Source: UBA3263 sp964554335
GTDB lineage: Bacteria > Bacteroidota > Bacteroidia > Bacteroidales > Muribaculaceae
Length of the DNA stretch: 5,970 nucleotides
Assembly: GCA_964554335.1 (NCBI GenBank)
Contig: CAZKOF010000077.1
Span: 1-5,970 of the forward strand
Reading direction: 5' to 3'
The translations under genes were made by a program, and so were the position numbers. The stretch's first letter is position 1; every line of letters begins with the position of its first letter. The notes beneath the pieces are model-generated. The model was not told where the DNA came from. It saw nothing but the letters and a program-made list of their open reading frames with translations, and searched no databases. Shown one piece after another: positions 1 to 5,910 of the stretch.

Positions 1-7
1 TTTCTGT

Positions 8-26
8 CCTAAGGTCCCTTATTTTT
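8..26 (+). terminator. possible remnant terminator or repeat arm of an upstream gene
   Basis: TAAGG (10-14) can pair with CCTTA (17-21), followed directly by TTTTT (22-26). The stem is only 5 bp with a 2-nt apex, so it is weak alone. Its sequence echoes the AAGG/CCTT units of the inverted repeat at 3013-3052 and may be a degraded or cut-off copy of it. The upstream gene lies outside the window, so the role is a guess. Confidence 0.2.
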
Positions 27-55
27 GTGTAATCTAAAAAAAATGCGTATATTTG
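24..55 (+). promoter_or_regulatory. Bacteroidota-type promoter of secDF
   Basis: A TTTG (24-27) is followed after 20 nt by TATATTTG (48-55). This matches the Bacteroidota primary-sigma consensus of TTTG at -33, a 19-21 nt spacer and TAnnTTTG at -7. Transcription would begin near position 60, leaving an untranslated leader of roughly 70 nt before the ATG at 133. The leader is A/T-rich and has no Shine-Dalgarno motif, as is usual in this phylum. The boxes are seen directly; activity is inferred. Confidence 0.7.
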
Positions 56-132
56 CGCGCATTTTGGTGTAAAATACCCGATTCCGAAATTATATCATAA
101 ACCAATTTTAATACAAGATTTAACTACAACAC

Positions 133-2991
133 ATGAATAGCAAAGGTTCTTTGGGAAGCATCGTGGCGGGCGTAATCGCCATCTTCCTTGTGCTCATATG
201 CCTGTTCTATCTGTCGTTTACCTGGAAAGGTAACCAGATTGAAAATCAAGGCAAAGAGTACGCCGTGGCCGTAGCGGGCGCGGACGATACCACCGACGCC
301 TACACCGGTGCCTACAAGCACTATATGGACTCCATCGCACTGGAGCCGGTCTACATGGGCTACACTTATGCCGAAGTACAACGCTGGGGCGTTGGCCTCG
401 GACTCGACCTCAAAGGCGGCATGAACGTCACCCTACAGGTCAACATGGGCGACATGATCAAAGCTATGGCCGCAGACCCCAACGGCACGACCCTCCGCCG
501 CGCCGTGCAGGCAACCGACTCCATTGCCTACTCCGCTCCCGAAACCGAATACGTTGAAGCATTCATCGAGCAATACAAAGCAGCTGCCAATAACCCGCAG
601 GTCGACTTCTCGGTAGTCTTCCCCGACGTGGTCGGCAACGACGGCACCAACTACGGCGCAGTCGTTGAAAAACTCAAAGCCGAAGCTCAGGACCGCGTCA
701 ACACCTCCGCAACCAACGTGCTGCGCAACCGTATCGACGCTTTCGGCGTAGTTTCGCCCAACATTCAGGTACTTCAGGGCAAGCAGGGCCAGATTCTCCT
801 CGAGCTCCCCGGCGTTAAAGAACACGAGCGCGTGCGCGACCTCCTCCAGCGCTCCGCAAACCTCGAGTTCTACGAAATGTATAACGTCGGCGACCTCAAC
901 GAAGGCCTCCGCAAAGCCTACTCCTTCCGCAACGACACCCTCGCGCAGTTCCTCATGCCGGCGCAATACAACTCACCCGTCATCGGCTACGCAAAAGCCA
1001 AAGACAAAGCTGCCGTCATGGAAGTATTCGCGGCCCCCGAAGTGAAAGCCGCGCTCCCCAACAACCTCAAGCTCGTCTGGAACAACAAACCCCTCGACGC
1101 TGAAACGGTCGGCGGACAGAAAGACATCTACTCGCTCGTTGCCCTCCGCACCGACATCGACCCCGAGACCCACGAACAACGTCCCCGCATGAACGGCGAC
1201 AACATCGTCGACGCCTCGACCGACTTCGACCAGATGCGCGGCCAGACCGTCAACATGCGCATGAACCCCGAAGGCGCCCGCCAGTGGGCCGCAGTTACCC
1301 GCGCGAACGTAGGCAAGCCCGTCGCTATCGTCCTCGACGATATTGTCTACTCCTACCCCGTAATCAACACCGTCATCGAAGGGGGCTCCTCCGAAATCAC
1401 CGGCGACTTCACCGTTCAGGAAGCCCAAGACCTTGCCAACGTGCTCAAGTCCGGCAAGATGACCGCCCGCGTGAGCATCATCTCCGACATGGTTGTCGGC
1501 CCGAGCCTCGGCGCCGCAGCTATCCGCAGCGGCGTGATTTCGTTCATCGTCGCCCTCGTACTGCTGATGATCTTCATGATGGCGATGTATGGCGTAATCC
1601 CCGGCCTGGTCGCCAACCTCGGCCTCATCCTCAACATCTTCTTCACCTTCGGCATCCTCGCCTCATTCCAGGCCGTCCTGACGCTCTCGGGTATCGCCGG
1701 TATCGTCCTCGCCCTCGGCATGGCCGTCGACGCCAACGTGCTCATCTTCGAGCGCGCCAAAGAAGAACTCCGCGCAGGCAAGAACGCCCGCACCGCCATT
1801 GCCGACGGCTACTCAAACGCCTTCTCCGCAATCTTCGACTCCAACCTGACGTCGATTATCACCGGCATCATCCTGCTCCTCTTCGGAACCGGCCCCATCA
1901 AAGGCTTCGCAACCACCCTCATCATCGGCCTCTGCTGCTCGTTCTTCACCGCCGTCTATCTGACCCGCCTCGTCTTCATCATGGGCGCGAAGAAAAAGGC
2001 TTTCCAAAGCCTCACTTTCGACACCAAGCTGAGCCGCAACATGTTCTCCAACACCAACTACAACTTCCTGAGCACCCGCAAAATCAGCTTCTCAATCGTT
2101 GGCGTTGTCTGCGTTGCCATTATCTGCTCGCTCGTTGTCCGCAGCCTCAACCAGGGCATCGACTTCTCCGGCGGCCGCAACTACGTCGTGAAGTTCGACC
2201 ACCCCGTTGAAGCATCGAAAATCCAGGCCGACCTCGAACCCCTCTTCGACGGCGCTTCGCTCAGCGTCATCACCATCGAGAACAAGAATCAGGTTCGCGT
2301 CTCGACCAACTACAAGATCAAAGACAGCAACCCCGAAGTCGAAGCCGAAATCGTCGACATCCTCTTCAAGGGCCTCGCGCCTGAAATGAACGGAATCAGC
2401 CCCGAGCAATTCTCTACCGCCAACACCGAATTCGGCCTCATCTCCTCCCAGAAGGTTGGCCCCTCGGTTGCCGACGACATGAAGGAAGACGCCTACATCG
2501 CCGTCTCGCTCGCCCTGCTGGCAATGTTCCTCTACATCCTTATCCGTTTCCGCAACGTCGCCTTCTCGCTCGGCGCCCTCGCCGCCGTTGCTTTCACGGC
2601 ATTCACGATTATCGGCCTCTATAGCTGGTGCTACGGCTGGGTACCGTTCTCAATGGAGATCGACCAGACCTTCATCGCCGCAATCCTGACCGTTATCGGT
2701 TACCAGATCAACGACACCGTGGTTGTCTTCGACCGCGTACGCGAAAACATCTCCCTCTACCCCAAGCAGAAGTTCTTCGACCTCATCAACCGCTCGATTA
2801 ACTCAACCCTCGGCCGAACCGTGATGACCTCCGTGTCTACCCTGCTCGTGCTCCTCTGCATCTTCGTCCTCGGCGGAGAGTCGATCCGCGCGTTCACATT
2901 CGCAATGATTACCGGCGTCATTGTCGGCACCCTGTCGACAATCTTCATCGCCGCTCCCGTTGCCTATCTGACCAACAAGAAGAGCGCCTGA
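133..2991 (+). CDS. secDF: SecDF fused protein translocase subunit (SecD-SecF)
   Basis: Inner-membrane subunit that assists SecYEG in protein export, using the proton gradient to pull substrates out on the periplasmic side. At 952 residues it is a natural SecD-SecF fusion, the usual form in Bacteroidota. The SecD half has a first membrane helix at about 9-31, the GLGLDLKGG motif at 88-96, a large periplasmic domain to about 464 and five more helices (about 467-616). These include ALGMAVDANVLIFER (527-541), whose Asp533 matches the proton-relay aspartate of TM4. A basic linker (KKK at 620-622) leads to the SecF half: helix 651-671, GIDFSGG at 675-681, VGPSV at 775-779, and five further helices to about 945. 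SecF carries GYQINDTVVVFDR at 856-868 with conserved Asp861; Gln858 replaces the more common Ser. The ATG at 133 puts the first helix right at the N-terminus. No frameshift is visible, and the gene is probably transcribed from its own promoter. Confidence 0.97.
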   Translation: MNSKGSLGSIVAGVIAIFLVLICLFYLSFTWKGNQIENQGKEYAVAVAGADDTTDAYTGAYKHYMDSIALEPVYMGYTYAEVQRWGVGLGLDLKGGMNVTLQVNMGDMIKAMAADPNGTTLRRAVQATDSIAYSAPETEYVEAFIEQYKAAANNPQVDFSVVFPDVVGNDGTNYGAVVEKLKAEAQDRVNTSATNVLRNRIDAFGVVSPNIQVLQGKQGQILLELPGVKEHERVRDLLQRSANLEFYEMYNVGDLNEGLRKAYSFRNDTLAQFLMPAQYNSPVIGYAKAKDKAAVMEVFAAPEVKAALPNNLKLVWNNKPLDAETVGGQKDIYSLVALRTDIDPETHEQRPRMNGDNIVDASTDFDQMRGQTVNMRMNPEGARQWAAVTRANVGKPVAIVLDDIVYSYPVINTVIEGGSSEITGDFTVQEAQDLANVLKSGKMTARVSIISDMVVGPSLGAAAIRSGVISFIVALVLLMIFMMAMYGVIPGLVANLGLILNIFFTFGILASFQAVLTLSGIAGIVLALGMAVDANVLIFERAKEELRAGKNARTAIADGYSNAFSAIFDSNLTSIITGIILLLFGTGPIKGFATTLIIGLCCSFFTAVYLTRLVFIMGAKKKAFQSLTFDTKLSRNMFSNTNYNFLSTRKISFSIVGVVCVAIICSLVVRSLNQGIDFSGGRNYVVKFDHPVEASKIQADLEPLFDGASLSVITIENKNQVRVSTNYKIKDSNPEVEAEIVDILFKGLAPEMNGISPEQFSTANTEFGLISSQKVGPSVADDMKEDAYIAVSLALLAMFLYILIRFRNVAFSLGALAAVAFTAFTIIGLYSWCYGWVPFSMEIDQTFIAAILTVIGYQINDTVVVFDRVRENISLYPKQKFFDLINRSINSTLGRTVMTSVSTLLVLLCIFVLGGESIRAFTFAMITGVIVGTLSTIFIAAPVAYLTNKKSA

Positions 2992-3012
2992 ACCAATCCC
3001 TGAACAAAATCG

Positions 3013-3052
3013 TTAAGGTCCTTAAGGTAACTCAAGCCCTTAAGGACCTTAA
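3013..3052. repeat. perfect 15-bp inverted repeat of CCTTAAGG units (hairpin)
   Basis: TTAAGGTCCTTAAGG (3013-3027) is the exact reverse complement of CCTTAAGGACCTTAA (3038-3052), with a 10-nt loop (3028-3037). A G-T wobble at 3012/3053 could extend the stem. Each arm contains the palindrome CCTTAAGG (3020-3027 and 3038-3045), so alternative local folds exist. It lies 21 nt after the secDF stop and 10 nt before the next start. The bases after it (TTCAATAATT) are A/T-rich but not a T-tract, so it is not a textbook intrinsic terminator. It could be a 3'-end stabiliser, an attenuator or a dispersed intergenic repeat. Confidence 0.85.
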
Positions 3053-3062
3053 TTCAATAATT

Positions 3063-3539
3063 ATGCTCCAGATAATTACCCGCACCCCCGCCCAGGTCAC
3101 CGCAGCCCTCGCCGCCGGCGCCGCATGGATTCACCATTGCGACCCCTCGACGCTCGACGACATCATCGCCCCCTGCCGCGAAGCCCGCGCAATAGTGACC
3201 ATCCCCGGAAGCGCCGACCTGCAGAAAGAAACGCGCATCCACGGCGTAATCCTCACTCCCGGCGACACCACCGCCTCCAAAGCCCGTGAAATCCTCGGCC
3301 CCCACGCCGTCATAGGCTGCCGCGTCACGAGCCTCTTCGAAATCCTCTCCCTGGCGCCCCTCGACGTCGATTTCTTCGTCCTCGACGCCCCCGCCGACGA
3401 GATTGCCGATATCATATCGATGGCCCGCTCAAAAGGCGTTGAGCAGCGCATAGCCGCCCTCAGCGATGACCCTGCAGCCCTCACCGCCGGCGCCGACGCC
3501 CTGCTGACCGCAGATTTCACCCTCCTTAACAACATTTAA
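3063..3539 (+). CDS. short ThiE/TenI-like (thiamine-phosphate-synthase fold) protein, probably not catalytic
   Basis: The 158-residue product resembles a shortened thiamine-phosphate synthase barrel; ThiE is usually about 210 residues. The pattern GAAWIHHCD (19-27) sits where ThiE has a G-x-D-W-V-Q-L-R-[ED]-K strand. IHGVILTPGD (59-68) fits the ADGVHLGQxD strand. ASKAREILGPHAVIGCRVTSLFE (71-93) fits the 'EAR-LLGP-AIIG-STHS-EE' stretch. AALTAGADALL (138-148) fits the C-terminal AAGADGVAV. The segments expected to bind substrate are changed: QLR[ED]K is IHHCD, the IND motif is IPGSA (47-51), and the phosphate-binding GG before the last helix is AALS (131-134). It may be a non-catalytic homologue or have a different, TenI-like activity; thiamine synthesis should not be assumed. 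No promoter box is seen just upstream, so it may rely on read-through from secDF. The family assignment is by remembered pattern and moderately sure; that it is a real gene is likely from its codon use and position. Confidence 0.6.
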   Translation: MLQIITRTPAQVTAALAAGAAWIHHCDPSTLDDIIAPCREARAIVTIPGSADLQKETRIHGVILTPGDTTASKAREILGPHAVIGCRVTSLFEILSLAPLDVDFFVLDAPADEIADIISMARSKGVEQRIAALSDDPAALTAGADALLTADFTLLNNI

Positions 3540-3573
3540 GCCCCCCGGGCAAAAAAATTTCCCCCCAAACCCC

Positions 3574-3581
3574 TACCTTTG
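3574..3581 (+). promoter_or_regulatory. -7 box of the recA promoter
   Basis: TACCTTTG is an exact match to the Bacteroidota -7 element TAnnTTTG. The expected TTTG at -33 (near 3550-3553) is absent; that area holds an A7 run followed by TTT (3551-3560). Transcription would start around 3587-3590, giving a leader of about 55 nt. No E. coli-type SOS box (CTGT-N8-ACAG) is visible in the spacer, so LexA control of that type is not supported. Confidence 0.6.
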
Positions 3582-3593
3582 CACCATCAAACA

Positions 3594-3642
3594 ATTTTTA
3601 ATTTTTCATTTTTCATTTTTAACTTTTAATCTTTAACTTCCA
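3594..3642 (+). repeat. seven 7-bp T-rich units forming the recA leader
   Basis: Read in register from 3594 the units are ATTTTTA, ATTTTTC, ATTTTTC, ATTTTTA, ACTTTTA, ATCTTTA and ACTTCCA. The last ends two bases before the A of the ATG (3644). Every unit begins with A, and the early units are nearly identical while the later ones diverge. The stretch makes up most of the untranslated leader and contains no Shine-Dalgarno sequence. It is probably an unstructured ribosome-access region. The periodicity is directly visible; the function is inferred. Confidence 0.7.
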
Positions 3643-3643
3643 A

Positions 3644-4807
3644 ATGGCAAAAAAAATCACCCCCGCCGCAGCCGCTGCCGATCCCAAAGCAGCCAAGCTT
3701 GAAGCCCTCAAGCAAGCAATGGGCAAGATTGAAAAAAGCTACGGCCGCGGTGCCATCATGAAGATGGGCGACGAAGTGGTTGAAAAAGTAGACGTGATTC
3801 CAACCGGCTCAATCGGCCTCAACCTGGCCCTGGGCGTTGGCGGATATCCGCGTGGCCGCGTGATCGAAATCTACGGTCCCGAATCCTCCGGCAAGACCAC
3901 ACTTGCAATCCACGCAATTGCCCAGGCCCAAAAAGCCGGTGGCATCGCTGCAATCATCGACGCCGAGCACGCCTTCGACCCCTACTACGCCAAAGCCCTC
4001 GGCGTAGACATCGACTCTCTCTACATCTCCCAGCCCGACAACGGCGAGCAGGCGCTCGAAATCGCCGAGCAGCTCATCCGCTCGTCAGCTATCGACGTCC
4101 TCGTAATCGACTCCGTAGCCGCCCTCACCCCCAAGAGCGAAATCGACGGCGAAATGGGCGACAAGAACGTCGGCCTCCAGGCCCGGCTGATGTCACAGGC
4201 AATGCGCAAACTGACCGGCACCATCTCGCGCACAAAAACATGCTGCATATTCATCAACCAGCTCCGCGCAAAAATCGGCGTCATGTTCGGCCCCGCCGAA
4301 ACGACTACCGGAGGCAACGCCCTGAAGTTCTACTCCAGCGTGCGCGTTGAAATCCGCCCCTCGACAACTCTCAAAGACGGCGACGAACCCATCGGACGCA
4401 CCGCCATATGCAAAGTGGTCAAAAACAAGGTTGCGCCCCCGTTCAAACGCGCCGAGTTCGACATCATGTTCGGCAAAGGAATCTCCCGCTCCGGCGAAAT
4501 CCTCGACATGGCAACCGACTTCGACATCATCCAAAAGTCCGGCTCATGGTTCAGCTATGACGGCAGCAAGCTCGCCCAGGGCCGCGACGCCGCCAAGTTC
4601 GTCATCGACGACAACCCCGAACTCGCCGACGAACTCGAACAGAAAATCCTCGAGGCCATCCGCGAGAACCCCAACCGCAAGCGCCCCTCACGAACCCCCA
4701 AGTTCAAGCGCGCAGCCACGGCCGAAAAGTCCGACGAGGCCCCCGACGAACCCGAACCTGACGCTCCCGAAACCGACGACGAATTTTCAATAGAAGAAGA
4801 CATATAA
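3644..4807 (+). CDS. recA: recombinase RecA
   Basis: ATP-dependent strand-exchange protein that forms filaments on single-stranded DNA for homologous recombination and repair. The 387-residue protein aligns with E. coli RecA with a +12 offset. Walker A GPESSGKT is at 78-85, the catalytic glutamate is Glu108 in DAEHA, and Walker B LVIDS (153-157) ends around Asp156. Loop L1 EIDGEMGD is at 166-173, the ATP-sensing Gln206 lies in INQLR, and loop L2 spans about 207-221. In L2 the usual G-N-P-E-T-T-T-G-G reads GPAETTTGG (216-224), so Asn-Pro is replaced by Pro-Ala. VVKNKVAPPF and GSWFSY mark the start of the C-terminal domain. The tail (342-387) is longer than in E. coli: a basic patch around 345-355, then 14 acidic residues in 361-387. 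The N-terminus starts MAKKITPAAAAA, about 12 residues longer than E. coli. The start follows the T-rich leader and the -7 box at 3574. The stop overlaps the cysK start. Confidence 0.98.
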   Translation: MAKKITPAAAAADPKAAKLEALKQAMGKIEKSYGRGAIMKMGDEVVEKVDVIPTGSIGLNLALGVGGYPRGRVIEIYGPESSGKTTLAIHAIAQAQKAGGIAAIIDAEHAFDPYYAKALGVDIDSLYISQPDNGEQALEIAEQLIRSSAIDVLVIDSVAALTPKSEIDGEMGDKNVGLQARLMSQAMRKLTGTISRTKTCCIFINQLRAKIGVMFGPAETTTGGNALKFYSSVRVEIRPSTTLKDGDEPIGRTAICKVVKNKVAPPFKRAEFDIMFGKGISRSGEILDMATDFDIIQKSGSWFSYDGSKLAQGRDAAKFVIDDNPELADELEQKILEAIRENPNRKRPSRTPKFKRAATAEKSDEAPDEPEPDAPETDDEFSIEEDI

Positions 4808-5703
4808 TGCTTATCAAATCTCTCGAAGAAGCCATTGGCGAGACGCCCCTGCTCGAGGCGTCGCGCCTTTGCGCACATTTAGGCCTGAACGCACGCCTGC
4901 TCCTGAAACTCGAAATGTTCAATCCCGGCGGCTCCGTCAAAGACCGCGCAGCCATCTCGATGCTCAACGACGCCAACCTCCCCGCCGGAGCAACCGTCAT
5001 CGAACCGACCTCCGGCAACACCGGTGTCGGACTCGCATGGATTGCCGCCGCCCGAGGCCTCCGCGCAATCTTCGTCATGCCTGAAAACATGAGCGAAGAA
5101 CGCCGCAAAACACTGACCGCCCTCGGCGCCGAAGTCATCCTCACCCCCGCGGCCGAAAAAATGGCCGGCGCCGTTGCCCGCGCCGAAGAGCTCCGCAACC
5201 AAATCCCCGGCGCCGTAATCCTCGGCCAGTTCGACAACCCCGCGAACCCCGCAATCCACGAGGCCACGACCGCCGCCGAAATCTGGCGCGACTCCGGCGG
5301 CAACGTCGACATCCTCGTTGCCGGCGTCGGCACCGGAGGCACCCTCAGCGGCACGGCCCGCGGCCTGCGCCGCCACAACCCCGCCCTCCGCGTCGTCGCC
5401 GTCGAGCCCGCAGGCTCCCCGGTCATCAGCGGCGGCGCCCCCGGCCCCCACAAGATACAGGGCATCGGCGCAGGCTTCATCCCCGCGAACTACGACCCCG
5501 ACCTCGTAGACCAAGTTCTCACCGTCACCGACGCCGAAGCCCTCGAGACCCGTGCCCTGCTGACCCGCACCGAAGGCATCTTCGCCGGCATCAGCTCCGG
5601 CGCCGCCGTCGCCGCCGCCATCCGCCTCGCCCGCCTCAACCCCTCGGCCACCATCGCCACCGTCCTCCCCGACACCGCCACCCGCTACCTCTCCCTCCTC
5701 TGA
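4807..5703 (+). CDS. cysK: cysteine synthase A (O-acetylserine sulfhydrylase, PLP-dependent)
   Basis: Makes L-cysteine and acetate from O-acetyl-L-serine and sulfide in the cytoplasm. The 298-residue protein is a fold-type II PLP enzyme, slightly shorter than the usual 305-320. NPGGSVKDR (39-47) holds the PLP lysine, Lys45. PTSGNTG (67-73) is the substrate-binding asparagine loop. GVGTGGT (173-179) binds the PLP phosphate. GISSG (261-265) provides the serine that contacts the pyridine nitrogen. QFDNPANPAIHEATTAAEIW (141-160) and KIQGIGAGFIP (216-226) favour CysK over CysM. Near the C-terminus the usual D-[ST]-G-E-R-Y-L-S reads DTATRYLS (289-296). The ATG shares its A with the recA stop (TAATG), and no separate promoter is seen, so expression is probably coupled to recA. 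A purine-rich AGAAGAAGA just upstream might help initiation. Confidence 0.95.
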   Translation: MLIKSLEEAIGETPLLEASRLCAHLGLNARLLLKLEMFNPGGSVKDRAAISMLNDANLPAGATVIEPTSGNTGVGLAWIAAARGLRAIFVMPENMSEERRKTLTALGAEVILTPAAEKMAGAVARAEELRNQIPGAVILGQFDNPANPAIHEATTAAEIWRDSGGNVDILVAGVGTGGTLSGTARGLRRHNPALRVVAVEPAGSPVISGGAPGPHKIQGIGAGFIPANYDPDLVDQVLTVTDAEALETRALLTRTEGIFAGISSGAAVAAAIRLARLNPSATIATVLPDTATRYLSLL

Positions 5704-5910
5704 CCCCCCCCTGCCGCCGACATGGAGTGCAGACAGACAGGATAGAGTGCCGCGTCAGCGGCGGGGAGGCGCGGAGCGCCGATAACCATATGTAGCCCCG
5801 GGCTTCGACCGCTCACGCGGTCTTTGCCCGAGGCTACATATGGGCGGCGGCGCTACGCGCCTGTTTGCCGCTGACGCGGGGTGGGGTGGGGGTCGTTTTT
5901 TCACTTTTTT
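5702..5910 (+). terminator. possible composite terminator of the recA-cysK transcript
   Basis: GACCCCC (5702-5708, starting inside the cysK stop codon) is complementary to GGGGGTC (5888-5894), which is followed at once by TTTTTT (5896-5901) and another TTTTTT (5905-5910). With the 130-nt palindrome between them, these bases could form the base of a long terminator stem. The unpaired flanks are unequal (about 41 nt on the left, 8 nt on the right), so the outer pairing is uncertain. The inner hairpin with the downstream T-tracts may suffice. Confidence 0.35.
5750..5879. repeat. 130-nt nested palindrome (long imperfect hairpin)
   Basis: All pairing follows one register, with paired positions summing to 11629. 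The outer arm CCGCGTCAGCGGC (5750-5762) pairs perfectly with 5867-5879. AGGCGCGGAGCGCC (5767-5780) pairs with 5849-5862 at 13 of 14 positions. CCATATGTAGCC (5786-5797) pairs perfectly with 5832-5843. CGGGC (5799-5803) pairs with 5826-5830. GACCGC/GCGGTC (5807-5812/5817-5822) closes on a TCAC loop. That is about 50 Watson-Crick pairs plus about 4 G-T wobbles out of 63 positions. Several arm segments are also local palindromes (CCGC-GTCA-GCGG and GGCGC-GGA-GCGCC), so a chain of small hairpins is an alternative fold. There is no coding content. It resembles a dispersed REP- or MITE-like intergenic element. Confidence 0.85.

Noticed and set aside
1284..2210. 308-codon open frame on the + strand inside secDF
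   Set aside because: It is the +2 shadow of secDF, and its translation is an Arg/His/Pro-rich low-complexity string with no domain. The C-ending codons of secDF remove stops from the other frames.
3540..3550. GCCC-CCC-GGGC mini-hairpin after the ThiE-like gene as a terminator
   Set aside because: The stem is only 4 bp with a 3-nt loop and is followed by A's, not T's.
3541..3643. LexA/SOS operator upstream of recA
   Set aside because: No CTGT-N8-ACAG palindrome or other clear dyad is present between the preceding gene and the recA start.
4704..5480. 258-codon open frame on the - strand across recA and cysK
   Set aside because: It lies antisense to two clear enzymes, and its product is rich in Arg/Ala/Ser with no recognisable motif. 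Stop-free antisense frames are expected from the strong C-ending codon bias here.
4879..5514. 211-codon open frame on the - strand inside cysK
   Set aside because: It is a Gly/Ala/Val-rich antisense shadow of cysK with no family features.
5725..5750. GAGTGC direct repeat (5725-5730 and 5745-5750) as a target-site duplication of the palindrome
   Set aside because: Both copies lie on the left side; no matching copy follows the right arm at 5879.
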